Below are positions 16,329 through 28,887 of a stretch of DNA of 50,483 nucleotides, one piece after another. Below the pieces are notes generated by a model that was not told where the DNA came from, searched no databases, and saw only the letters and a program-made list of their open reading frames with translations. The DNA is taken from the NCBI GenBank assembly GCA_001586965.3, contig LUCW03001495.1:20001-70483 (forward strand), read 5' to 3'. Both the position numbers and the translations under genes were made by a program. This DNA comes from Sphaeroforma sirkka. Taxonomy: Eukaryota; Opisthokonta; Ichthyosporea; Ichthyophonida. How positions within the stretch are numbered: position 1 is the first letter of the stretch; each line of letters opens with the position of its first letter.

Positions 16329-16475
16329 ATGGCTACTGGAGAACCGCGATCAGCATCTGAGGTTCATCCCAGCGACCGAACAAAAGTCGAAGCAGAACTC
16401 GATACTGACAACAACAAACAGTTTGTACCCGAATTCAATAACAACATCGACCAAACACCGAAAAAAAAATTCTAA
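16329..16475 (+). CDS. Small hydrophilic ORF (48 aa) next to LINE
   Basis: A 48-codon frame begins at ATG16329 and ends in Lys-Lys-Lys-Phe and TAA. It is acidic and polar, with composition unlike the surrounding AT-rich DNA. A TATATAAG box-like sequence lies about 60 bp upstream. The end abuts the 3' tail of a minus-strand LINE, so it could be the first exon or gag-like start of something interrupted by that insertion. It resembles no family I know and may be chance. Confidence 0.3.
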   Translation: MATGEPRSASEVHPSDRTKVEAELDTDNNKQFVPEFNNNIDQTPKKKF

Positions 16476-16496
16476 GAATAACAATAGGGATAATAT

Positions 16497-18050
16497 TATT
16501 TATTTCAAAAATGACAAGTATGTATGTTACAATGTATGAACATATGTTATGCCTCTCATAGTCGCTGTAGTGGTTCGGGAAAGATTGATGGAAAGAAGTG
16601 GTCAGTAAATTCCCGTTTGAAGCTTGGGCCAAGTGAGTCGACAATGGAAGATATGCACTGAGTCAATTCGGGCCGGTGTTGACAAAACACTGTTACTATC
16701 GAATGTTCCATATATTCACTTGCTGACCTACTAAGTAGAGTACCCGCCTCTATGGTACGGGTCGGGTCTGGGCCGTGTAGTGCCGCGGAATGGGATAGTG
16801 CAGAGTATGAAATACCGAGAAAGACCAGGTTATCCGTCATAATCCGGTCGAGGAGCGAGGATCGGGGTAAGCCAATGCCGCACCAGATCACGGATGAATT
16901 CGGTATGCGTTGGCTGGCGTGGATCAGAAGTATCATAGGCGGAACCAACAAGTGCGATGATTTGGTTTGAACCGAAATTTGGAAGTAGTACTTCAACAGC
17001 GTGATTAGCCGTGGTATGGGGAACATCTGTTGATGTGTCAGGAACGGGTGAAGGTACGGTGATTCTTCAACATGCCGGAGAAAAGATCCAAGGTGTTCGT
17101 GAAGAGTCCAGATACCGTGGAAGTCGTTGCACCCCTGTAATTGCTGAAGCAGGTCAGAGCCAATGGGCGGCAGTTTTGGGCCTACCAGGATGCGTCGAAT
17201 CAGTTGTTGAATGCAGGTAAAATGGCTGGTAGTAAACTTGTGGCTACTGGGGCAGACGGGGCAGAAACAGCTGTCGGTGCGGTAGTCGAGCAATATGAAC
17301 ATGTACGTATTCGTTATAATCATAGCACAGAGCCGGATTGGTATAGACTCGAAGCTGCGATTGAAGCTGTCGTGTCTGGCTGTGTCTTGGTTTGAGGTTA
17401 GCGGTATACCTATAGCCAGTTGGTAGTAGTATTGGCGCCGGGCCATTGCCACGATCTCCTTGTTGAACCAACGGCTTGTTGAGTTGTTCCTGATGTCGTC
17501 ACAGCGTTAGCGAAGGGCTACATGGTCGGGTTTACGCCTGCCCGTGGTTTTGTGTTAGTCCGCGAATGGTTGCGCGAAGAGCAGGCCTCAAAATTGAAGT
17601 GAGTTTGTTTGATGTTTTTGAAACCGAGGGTATTTAGTGCCCGTGATGATGGCTGCTGCTTGGATGAGTATTAAGTTAAAGCGCTTGAACAGGGGGTCCA
17701 ACGCATTCTTCCATATAGGCGGAGCCCAGGCAATAATGTTCAGTCCATATGTAGTCGTGGATAGGATGGATGTTATGAACATCACCAGTCGGTTGCGGGG
17801 GTGTCGCCAGCTGAAGCCATGGAAACCATAAGCGCGGGAAGAGGCGATACCCAGTTACAATGCTGCAACCACTCCATATGTCTGGCGAGGTTGATTCCTG
17901 GTACTCCGTGAGAGAGTGGGAACCCCAGATATTTGGAGTGTTTTGGTTTCGCATGTGTGGGCACCATCTTCACTAACAATAGCAATATCACGATCCCACA
18001 TGAATAGCTTGCTCTACTACTCCCGAACATTGTGGATCCTGCTATATGTT
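16497..18050 (-). pseudogene. Non-LTR (LINE) retrotransposon 3' fragment, frameshifted
   Basis: Read on the minus strand, frames at about 18030-17782 and 17785-17588 contain reverse-transcriptase palm/thumb signatures: a KYLGFPLSHG block, then ILSTTTYGLNIIAW, matching the TYG motif followed by the thumb helix in LINE polymerases. The next frame (17452-16556) contains a C-x2-C...H-x4-C zinc knuckle (CPVC, then HFTC) and an Arg-rich helix typical of LINE C-termini. The pieces lie in different frames, so the copy is dead. The RT active-site block is missing, consistent with 5' truncation. The end at about 16497 (TTTATTTC on the plus strand) marks the 3' tail. Confidence 0.75.
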
Positions 18051-18056
18051 AGGGAG

Positions 18057-18283
18057 AATGTGTTTATTTCAAAGGAATCAATTTACAATATATGTACACA
18101 AAGTATGGCTCTCATAGCCGTTGTAGTGGTTCGGGATAGATCGATGGGGATAAGAGGTCAGTAAATTCCCATTTGAAGCTTGGGCCAAGTGAGTCGACGA
18201 TGGAGAAAATGCGCTGGGCCAATTCAGGCCGATGCTGACAAAAACCTGACACCATTGAGTGTTGTGCTGTAGAAATACGGCCT
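18057..18283 (-). mobile_element. Second copy of the same LINE 3' end
   Basis: This segment aligns with 16497-16725 at roughly 80% or better by eye, including GTAGTGGTTCGGGA and TTGAAGCTTGGGCCAAGTGAGTCG. It has the same orientation and lies directly upstream of the first copy. It is cut off at 18283 by the inverted-repeat element. Confidence 0.8.
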
Positions 18284-20370
18284 CCGGTCAGTCTAAAATA
18301 TCAAGATCAATCGAGATAATACATTGGTTTTTATTTGTATTTTAAATAATTTAATACAAGCTCTTTTTCCAATATTTCCAAAGTGTTCTAAATTCACTTT
18401 GATGGCTATAATAGCCTGAGTATTTGGTACGACTCATCTACTTGGACCTATTTGAGACATTAGTATATGTAGGATATTACAAACTAAATTTTATAATCTC
18501 CGAACTACTACTTATAGATTTTGGTCCTCCCGCCAATCTCCAAAATCCAATAAGTCTTTTTCTTTTTTAACTTTTCTTCAGATGAAACTTTATTTATATC
18601 AGCTAATGTATTAACGTGACTTACGTTATTATGTCTATCTACAAATTAGGCATGTGGTCATGAACACTTAGTACTTCTAGTGAAAATTATTCAATAAAGA
18701 ACAGCTAGAGGTACGCCCTGTGTGATCGAGGATATTTAGGCTCTTAACAAGAGGCAGTCCCGATCATTCTTACACAAGCTACCACTGCTAAATCCTAACT
18801 GACTAAATTGTATTTTAGTATAATATAGTTTGAAACCTAGTAATTACCATCGAAGTTTACAGAACCCTGGACAAATGTGTATTTTCCTTAAAAGGATAAA
18901 ATCCGTTTCATTGGAAGCGACTGGCAAAGCGCAATAGTGCATAGCCAACACTGTCAAACGGGGTGACCGTTATTAATATCTAGGCGAAACCCTAAATAGA
19001 TGAAACCGATGACGGTCCGAGAAGCGAAGGCATAATAGACAAGGGTGCCTATCCGTCTTGCCTCACTTTTTGACTAGTAGTTTTAAAGGTATTTAGACCT
19101 GAGTTGTAAGTTAACTTACTTATTTTGTTTACAAGCGCACTTTGATACATATTAAATTACATAGCACATCTATTCCTAGACATCGACAACTGCAGTAATG
19201 TACTACGTATAATGGGCGGAACAAGGCGCGATGACTTGGTAAGGTAATAGCCAAAGGTTGTTCTTCACTAGTAAGTAAGTTCGAAGAATATTTTGCTCTG
19301 TTGGTAGTTAAATCAGAAAGCTTAGTCACATAGGAAGTAGGTGGCAAATAGGAAATTTCAGATCCATCCGGGTTTGTAGTCACCTGAGGAAACCCTTTCC
19401 GTTTATCTCGTGTGTTCTTATGTAAATGATTATTCTATTTCTTATTCGAAATACGAAGGAAGTCGCGAGATTCATAAAATGCATCGAAGGTAAGCCAAGC
19501 TACTGTTCCATTCATAAAACGGGTCTTGTAGTAAGTGTAACCGTCTTCGGATGTTTTGTCAATTATATCTTTGACTTGTAACTCCATTACTGGGACATCA
19601 GAATCAAATGAGCGAGCGAATGAAAGTTCGGAGGTAGGGATACAGTGAATGCCTAGATTGGTTGCGCTAGTACCGTCTATGTTATTCATTTTGTAAGTGT
19701 CACTCTTCTCATCATGGTAGGAAATAACATAGGGACCGATTGTCTTGGAAGAGAGTTTGGTAACGTTGGCAATGCAATTTATAATGTTAATATAATCGCC
19801 AACTTTGAACTGAACAATGTTCTTAGTGTTATACAATTAAATCAGTAAGGATTTAGCAGTGGTAGTTCGTTTAAGAATGATCGGGACTGCCTCTTGGCAA
19901 GAGCCTTAATATCCTCGATCACACAGGACGTACCTCTAGCTGTTCTTTATTGAATAATTTTCACTAGAAGTACTAAGTGTTCATGACCACATGCCTAATC
20001 ATAAGAACGTAAGTCAAGTTAACACATTGGCTAATATAAATAAATAAAGTTCCATCTGAAGAAAAGTTAAAAAGAGAAAAAGACTTATTGGATTTTGGAG
20101 ATTGGCGGGAAGACCAAAACCTGTAAGTAGTAGTTCAGAAATTATAAAATTTAGTTTATAATATCCTACATCTACTATCGTCTCAAATAGATCCAAGTAA
20201 ATGAGTCATACCAAATACTCAGGCTATTGGAGCCATCAAAGTTAATTTGGAACACTTTGGAAATATTGGAAAAAGGATTTGTATTAAATTATTTTAAATA
20301 CAATAAAAAACCAATATGTTATCTCATTTGATCTTGATATTTTAGACTGACCGGAGGCCGTATTTCTACA
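18284..20370. mobile_element. Inverted-repeat element with ~530-bp arms and integrase remnant
   Basis: The left arm (18284-18812) and right arm (about 19838-20370) are inverted copies, roughly 90% identical by eye. The outer ends read TGTAGAAATACGG... on the left and its complement ending TTTCTACA on the right. About 1.0 kb lies between them, with an integrase C-terminal fragment on the minus strand. Each arm has LTR-like ends (TGTAG at one end, TTACA or TTAAA at the inner one), so this may be two LTRs in inverted orientation rather than true terminal inverted repeats. No target-site duplication is visible at the flanks. Polinton-like elements also combine long TIRs with a chromodomain integrase, but no other Polinton gene is present. 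Confidence 0.75.
19129..19836 (-). pseudogene. Ty3-type integrase C-terminus with chromo-like domain
   Basis: The frame from 19836 to 19435 encodes FKVGDYINI, then SKTIGPYVISYHDEKSDTYK, as in the integrase C-terminal (GPY/F) module of Ty3/gypsy polyproteins. A chromodomain-like segment follows (VKDIIDKTSEDGYTYYKTRF...W). A TAG at 19435-19437 interrupts it. The same frame then stays open to 19129 with a Pro/Ser/Thr-rich tail, so about 236 codons belong together. There is no catalytic core upstream; the frame opens at the edge of the right arm. GPY/F recognition is firm, the chromodomain less so. Confidence 0.7.
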
Positions 20371-22931
20371 TTTTCACCTAATATACTACACTAAAACCAT
20401 CTACTTCCCGACTAGATGCTCATTACAAACAAATTTCATAAAGCAATTTGATGCCGCAGAGCAATGAAAGGTCGTAAGATATGATCCAAACGCAATTGCC
20501 CCTACACCCGCGATGATTCTTCATTTACTCTATCGCACTATTTCACTAGGGTTTTAATTTCACTAGGCATATTTGCACTATTTCGATCCGGCAAATTTAA
20601 ATTTGATACAATACTCGACAACTACTCCGTATGTTCAAACATTAATTGCAGAGGCCTCTGTTGACAACTATATACACGTATAACTAAAACTTCCGACATT
20701 CAAACAAGTCTTGAGAGGCCAGCTACAATTTTCATTCTAAAACTCTTTGACGCAATGCCTCAAATCTGCCTGTATCACGTACATACTCAAACAGTGACTG
20801 ACGCGACTGCAACTAAAAGACCAGCTACACGTATAGTATTTGACTGAAGAATACAATATGTCATGCCAAATCAGCCACCAAACAATACACAGGTCATCTG
20901 CTCCGTATTGATGGGCTCAGCGCACTCTTTTGAACAAGAATATCAGAACATGAAGCCAAGACCTTTGACCGCTAGATGCCCGAAGTCATTAAAACATTCC
21001 GATAACGAGATGAAGCTAAAGCTCTCAATGATTTCATCATCAACAATGGCTGGTATGTGCGTGTCTCATGATAAAGACATCCCGCGGATACCCTACAGTT
21101 TTTGTGACGCCCTGGTTAACTCTTAGTCCAACTGATCCTATCATTTGACGCACGACTACGAGGTGCCAAACAACTCTGATATTCTATCCGGCTGCGTCGT
21201 CCTTTCTTGCTTTGCTGGGAGTGTTACCGACACTATCAGGCCTGCAAGTTGAGTGATGCCAACGGCAAACACCAATTTAGCAAACGATTCAAGTTTTATA
21301 GCATTTACTCTCTGAAATTTGTTACCGCCGTTGTGGTCTTTTTGATGTTGAGAATATGACGTTCGTCTGCTACTTGTGTATTTTACAGTTTGAATTTGTA
21401 GACAGGCCAATAGATACCTCACGCATTACCCTCTTGTCTGTGGATCCCTTCTACTTCTTTAGATACTACCATACTGCACTACATACGTCCTTAAAGTTGC
21501 GTTTTGGTTTTGCACAATTAGGCCGGAGGTACATTTACATCCTATAGCAGTGAATCAACGATTGGTTAATGAATAGGACTTCTAAGTACGTAAACTTCCT
21601 CACTAATCTTTTCACGCAAAATTAAAGTGAACTTTACACGTACTTATTTCAGTCGGACAAGAATTTTGTCTCCTAACAAAAAATCTTTGTTAAAAGAAAT
21701 CTGAAAATTGGACAATCCAATGCGGCTACCCCATTTTCTCATGACATTTAATACCTATATTTTAACGAAAGACTTTAATCGGTTATACATGCCCTTAGTA
21801 TGACAGGACCCTAAAATAGTTCTGGCCGGAGGACGTTCAACTTTTGTGCCTACATGGAGGCTTGAGCGCTCTCCAAGATTCGATATATTGAATCTGTGGC
21901 TAATACAGATGAATCTTAGTACTGATAGCGACTCGATGTCCTCCATACTGTTCTTTACTATGTTCATTATAAGTGTACCACAGAGTGGATTCACTAGTAT
22001 TTCGTGCCTCTTTCACATATATACAAGGTAGGGTTTCAGGCAAAAAGTGAGGACTGGTGCATCATCAAATAATCAGAGATAAAGATAATCTACTGTAAAG
22101 TAGGACATGTTTAGATCGATTAACGACACATACTACTCGCCAAATGCTCGGTCATCCATGGCATATCTGCCGCAGACGGTTTGATAGTTGGATTGTACTC
22201 AGACACTGGTAGTATTGTGATACCAAAAGTAGAAGCTAACATCAGAAGTACTGACCATAGTATTTAGTGGAATAGTGAAATACATAGAGTTGAAATTGGC
22301 GTTACAGCGTTAGACCAGTTTTTTCGGATGCATATTCAAGTCACAAAATTACAACAGACTCTCCGATATGCCTTTCAACATCACAACAGGCACTTAGATA
22401 TGCCTTTCGACATCGCAGCAGTTACTTAGAAATGCCTAGCAAAGCCTAATATTGTGACGTTTGTCCCCAAAGTGTAATATCATATGAGTGGACAAAAGTG
22501 TGTGCGAATGAAAATTGGTGAGCACACAGCCTCTCAATATACAGGTTTGTGGTCCAAGGATGACACTGCTGTGTTTTATATTTTGTAATAATGAAACTCG
22601 GAAAGTTTGAAAGCGTGAGCTTGAAGTCCCTACAGACTTTAGTGACGACTTTTTGTTTCGTCTGTCACAAAATTTCCTATATATAGGCCCCTAAGCAAAA
22701 TTACGTTCTGTAGAAATAAGCCTACAAAAAGGCCCATTGCGGAAATCTAAACCAACTAATGAAAACTTCGTGTGCGAAAGGGTTCAACGCGTTGAATTGA
22801 AAGTGAAAGGGTTGTCAGTTGTGAAGCACTGGCTACCTTGTTGTCAGTCATCAAAATCACAACTATTTATTTTAAAGTTAGGACGTTTCCTCAATAACAG
22901 TTTCGACGGTTTCATTCCCCATGTCGAAGAC
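20371..22931. other. Long gene-poor stretch
   Basis: No exon could be supported on either strand. A short tandem repeat with core GATATGCCTTTC lies at about 22360-22440. Several open frames of 60-90 codons have no coding character. Confidence 0.45.
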
Positions 22932-23242
22932 ATGCTTTATTATAGAGCCAGTAAAAACACGTCGGTCACATTGCACTCTGCGCGTTCATCAGTCAATAAA
23001 CGTCAATTATCGATTACGCGTTTTGCTAACACAGAGAAGGTAATGTTGCTATCGACAGCTGTTCTGGCAACTATCTTCGACTGTATCTGTGTTAACTATT
23101 CTAAACTTAGTTTTATTTACTTCAGTTCCAGCCTTTGCGCATGTTTGGTATCATCTTGGGAGACGCTGGGATGTATCTCGGAGTGATTATGACAGTAGGG
23201 CAATTTCGCTTGATAATATCAGGATTTGGAAAGCGACGTTAG
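22932..23242 (+). CDS. Small two-exon membrane protein, possibly mitochondrial (74 aa)
   Basis: Exon 1 (22932-23039) ends AAG before GTAATG; exon 2 (23126-23242) follows the acceptor TTTATTTACTTCAG. Both are phase 0, with an 86-bp intron. Residues 1-36 are rich in Arg, Ser, Thr and lack acidic residues until Glu35, as in a mitochondrial presequence. Exon 2 gives one hydrophobic helix (about 42-64, FGIILGDAGMYLGVIMTVGQ) and a basic end GFGKRR. The size and pattern resemble small inner-membrane subunits, but I cannot name one. The frame is open further upstream to 22737, so the start is uncertain. Confidence 0.45.
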
Positions 23243-23615
23243 ATTTCCATTGCAACATGGCAGCCAGTAGTATTTTGCAAATATTATTACATATACTACC
23301 AAAATAGTCAATATACTGTACGAAATATTCTACGAATTGAATAGACGTTCAATCCTTCGAAAACTAGTAAAAATGTACGCACAATTGAATTGCCATTTAC
23401 CAAATCTTGTCAGAGCTCGTTTATAAGAGTGCAATCAGGAGTATACAGGTCATTGGCACCCTTCCAACCTTTCTTTGCAGCAGATCAGAGTTTTCTCACA
23501 TTTGTGCTACTCTCTCGTATAAACATTACATTGAAATCGCCTCAGCAAAATAAAAGGCTGATCACGAGGTCGGTTTCCAGGTCCAAGAGTAAACTCTGAG
23601 CATCATGCGGCGCAA

Positions 23616-26600
23616 CTACTCGATAGACTCGTAACCGCCGCCTCTACTCCAGTCAGATTGCACTGATTTATAGCAGCCAATGATCATTGCACCTGCCGCC
23701 AAAACGACAAACAGCGAAATCAGACCCCACGCCCAGCTCGGAAGCCCAGGGTCAACTTTTACCTCGGGTCTGTTGTTTTGATGATAAAATAAGGGTATTT
23801 GCATAAGTATCATTACATTCAGCACACAAGAGTGTTCGCTCACTATCCACCACCACACGTGACACTCTCGAGCATACCCACATGAACTTGCAGTAGGCTT
23901 TAATAGGAATATGCGGTGTCTTATTTATACACAGATTCCCATTATAAAACAAAATACAGTCGATTCACAATTCGAAGCCTACAGCGTGTACGCATCCAAA
24001 ACATCAAGATCGCAAATTAGAGCATGCATGTATACCGATACTCACGCATTATTACATTCTCTATCACCTCTAGAATGGTCTGTATCAATTCATGAGGTTA
24101 GCAGATACTTACACGTCGATCATGCTGTTCACCATGTGCTCGCACAGTTGCGGAAACCGCTTCTTCTTCGGTAGCGATTGTTGCCATTGCGTGAGTTTTA
24201 TCCATTGCTCGTTCATGAGTCTTTTCTGTTCGTTGGCTTTGTCTGTTTTGCCTTTTGATCTGAAGTGCGTGTACAGCTCCAAGGGGTTCTTCAGCTGCGC
24301 ACGAAAAAGAGGGAATGCCATTGCTTATAGTAATGTACGATAAAACGCGTTGAACTACGTACCGAGACAAGTAAATACATGGCAAACAATGCGATTGTGT
24401 TATATCATCAACCTATTCAAATTATTTAATTAAAATGATACAAATAAAGTACCACAGTATTCCCCTCAGCTGTCCTGCATACACATCATACACGAGCACC
24501 GATTTATGTCAAAGGCTACATGCGTGTCTGTAGGAAAAGTTGGATCACCTACACAAAACCACGTTACAAAACTCGAATCATGCACAAACCTGGGTATAGT
24601 GATCGTAAAAATCGAGGGCTTCCACCATCAACGCTTTGCCTTCGGCGGGATCCTTCCATATTTCGGGGAAGAATCCTTGGGTGAAATTGAAGGCACGCAC
24701 CAGCTTTCGCACATCGTGAACCTGAGATCCAGAAGCGTGGGGGTTGTGTTTATTAAGCGAAATCAGATCGAGAGTCTTACATACTTTTGGTGGCTACGGT
24801 ATAGGCCATCGGTGTGAAGTCTGAAAGACACTGACAGGCTCTGCCCTTTTAGTGTTCGTGTGCAGCACGCTTGCCAATCAATTTGGCGAAATCAACCCTC
24901 ATATCCCTGTAGACATATATTCTCGAAAGGAGCCACATTTTGACCGTCGAGCAGATGCCACAGTAAGAAACAGTACACAGTGGTACTGAACAAGACCTGC
25001 ATGCAGACAAACAATCTCCTGTGGTGAGAAGTGTTCTTCAGTGGCAATCACTCGATTGAAAGCTTGCTGAGATTCGCCATTATAAAGCATCGGGCGGGGT
25101 GCTTTGTTTCTTTTCCAATTGCACTTGACAATGTACATAGCCATGAAGACCACGGTCTATATCACTTCCAAATTCTAGTATCCTAGCCCTAGATAGACAT
25201 GATCCCAGGGCAGTTCGGAACCCCGATTCGCCTGCATTCTTTTAAATACTGTTCTTATGAACAAAACAACACTCTCTGCGCACAACAAACCTAGCCCTCA
25301 GCTAAACGTTAAGACGAAAAGCTTTCAGGGCTTTTTGCGATTTTAATTGAAGACATAAAACTAGTATTGACTATACGAGAATTCGACCTCACCACCACTG
25401 AACCCTAAAACAAACAACCCTATACTCACTACCTACCTCGACAAACCTTCTCCCCAAATCTTCCACCGACCAATCCTTCACCGCAATCCAATTGTTGGCC
25501 GCCGTGCGCATGTACACCTTAAATGGAAGGAGAGAGATAAATCACGTCAGACGAGGACATTCTCTGCACTCCAGGCTGAAGAGGCAAGCAGATCCAATCT
25601 TCATCTAGCATGCATCGTAGTGAGCATACCCACGTTACCAGACGTCGAACAGCAGTACTATAAAGTAGCTAGGTCCACTGAATCGTCTACCCGCCAACGT
25701 ATATCAAATCGGTAAGTGGATCACTATTGTGCACACGTGTGACGTACCACCGACTGATTTATTCATTCGTGAGCACAAGCAAGGCAAACATACCTGATTC
25801 ATGGCAGCTATGTTCTGCATGCCAGTGAGGGTTTCACTGGGTATCTCATCAGGCATGCTCTGCCAAAAGATCGCACTCAACTCGTAGTGCGACCGCCGGT
25901 ACATACGGTGTTCCAAGGGGCGGGATAAGTACTTTTGCCATCTGAGGTGGATAGGGTTTTGCGCATATCAACAATATAAGCCCGAACTCGCGGTTGTGGG
26001 TAGTTAGAGTTCTAGAAGGCTGGTTCCGCCGGGTGTCCTGATGTAGTGAGCTGTTTAATAAAGAAAGTGTGCACTACGATGGTCTGTGACACTTGTGTGC
26101 GCCGCGCCAGGTAGCTGCTGAAACAGAACGATAGACTACCGAACTGGGCGTTAGGTTTGGTGGATATGCGACATTAAATATAGTATGTATGGTCTGTAAA
26201 GTATATATGGTATGTAGGGTGTGTATAGTATATATGGTATGTTGGGTGTGTATAGCGTATATTATGTATGGTGTATATAGTGTACATGGTAAGTATGGTG
26301 TGTACGGTATATATGGTATATAAAGTGTATATAATGTATATGGCACGTATAGTATGTATAGTATAGATGCTATGTATGGTGTATATAGTATATATGGTAT
26401 GTATGGTATATATGGTGTATATGGTATGTGTGATGTGTATTGTATAGTATTTATGGTATATATGGTATGTATGGTATATATAGTATATATGGTATGTTGT
26501 ATTTATTATATGTGGTATGAATAATGCACAGATCATATATGGTATAAATAGTGCACATATTATATATAGTACGCATGGTATATATTATGTGTCTGTAAGG

Positions 26601-28457
26601 TTGAGAAACGTGCGGTCTCTCCGCATAAACAATGCACATAACAGCCCAGACAAACCTCAACAGAACAGATTGTTTCCTATTATCCTCACTTCGCGCCAGC
26701 GGCACATAATACCGAGTAGTACAACTGGATAGAGACTGTCTAAGCATTGCGGACAGGGAATGTGCGAAAGTGGATATAGATAATACGTAAATTTCATTCT
26801 AGTATCCACATTTTAGAAGCCTAGCAACCACAATTTTGTCAACTGCTAAAAAGATAATCCAGAAGTTCAACCCGAGTAGCCACTAACAAGCCAGAGACAC
26901 AAGTACACCGCCATTGCTGCATGACTGCCTATCGTTTCTATCTCTGTGCACGGACCGATGGTCATACCTGGTGGTGTTCATGCCCGTGGAGAATGCTGTT
27001 AGTTCATCTGAAATCTTATCGCGTAAGATACGCTCTTCTTCTTCCCCAATCGCCATTCGTCGCCCGTCTTTCATCTCACCTGCGGGTGATGGTAATTGGT
27101 TGTCAATTACCACACTTTTGAACCAACCGCTACGGTTTAAATAGACTACTGCGCTGCAAGACAAAGACTATACTTAAAACCAAATACGACTCTCAATCAA
27201 GAACTACATTATAAATCAAATACAATAGTACGTGCCCATTCTCAAATCAGATATCGCGGCAGAGGCAGTTTGATATATGTACATGCTACGCCGAATACGT
27301 AAATTGTGATCTAGCATAAACGTACGCACGGCGACCAGCCACCATACACCTCAGCCAGCCATGTACCTGTGTCGTGATGAATGTTCTTGATATGTTTGTG
27401 TATCATTCTATAGGCGTCTTGACCTTCCATCACCTCGTACGGATAGGCGAAGGCAAACAGATCAAAATAGTCCCGCGTTGCTTCCAGAGCCTGTCAGCAG
27501 GGAGTGGTGACACGTGCGAGTGTCAGTCAGTGTCATAGACCGCAGTAGCGTCAATCCTTCGTGATCCGACTAACTTCAACTCTTGCACAAGGCACGGTCC
27601 AATTGGTGAATACCAAATCCTTGAACAGATGGATGTATGAGTGGACACGAATAGGTACTCGCCGCTTGGCACATATGATGCAAAAGTATCACAATGTGTG
27701 TACAGCCTGGTCTACCGGACACCGTGATCACACATCTATGAAGGCAGAGAACTATCTCATAGTGTGGTGGTTAACTGGTAGCCTCTTTATACTTGGTAGA
27801 GCTACACACCAAACTACACTATGTAGGCAAATATGCGTACGCTACGGTAATTGAACACAGATACAGACCGGGGAGTTGAACCATGCTTGATGTAATAAGA
27901 AACAGTTCAGTACAAAGAAGTGGTACTACGCCATCTACTGGGGCTGGTCGACGATCCGCATTCCCAGCACGTGCATGAGAGCATCCCATACGCTGCCACT
28001 GCGTAAGAATGGTATTGCATATGTGTGACATAGACTCACCTTGCGGTAATGCTTGAGCTCGTTGTTGTCGGGGTTTATTTCAGTGTCTGGTTTGAGCAGC
28101 CATTCATTGGTCGACGCCTATGAGAGATGGTGCGAAGGTACAGTTGGAGCAAACGAATCAATTGACCTAAAATTAACGGTCACCTATTTGTGCATACATG
28201 AAATACACAAATAGGCTAGAAAAAAAACACACACACACACACACTTATATATATATATATAAACATATTAACATCCATATATTATATTATGTGTAAATCA
28301 ACATCAATACACACACACACACATATATATTATATGTATGTCAAATCAACATCAATACACACACACACATATATATATATTATGTGTGTAAATCAACATC
28401 AATACACACACACACACATATATATATAAATATAAACTATACATATATATGCATTTC

Positions 28458-28495
<38 letters not shown>

Positions 28496-28656
28496 GATAA
28501 ACTTCACAAATATATGAATATATAAGTATATATGAATATATATATATATAAATATAAATGTATATTAATTTATATATATATATATATGTATGCAAAACAA
28601 AGAAAAGAACACACACACACACACACATACACACACGGACACAGACACGGACACGG

Positions 28657-28705
<49 letters not shown>

Positions 28706-28747
28706 AGTGTTTTTTTTGTACATATATATATGTACATATTTTTTTCA

Positions 28748-28814
<67 letters not shown>

Positions 28815-28838
28815 GCACTCACACACATATGTATATAT

Positions 28839-28887
<49 letters not shown>

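Noticed and set aside
20014-20196. 60-aa hydrophobic frame in the right arm of the inverted-repeat element
   Set aside because: It lies inside the LTR-like arm and has no separate coding evidence.
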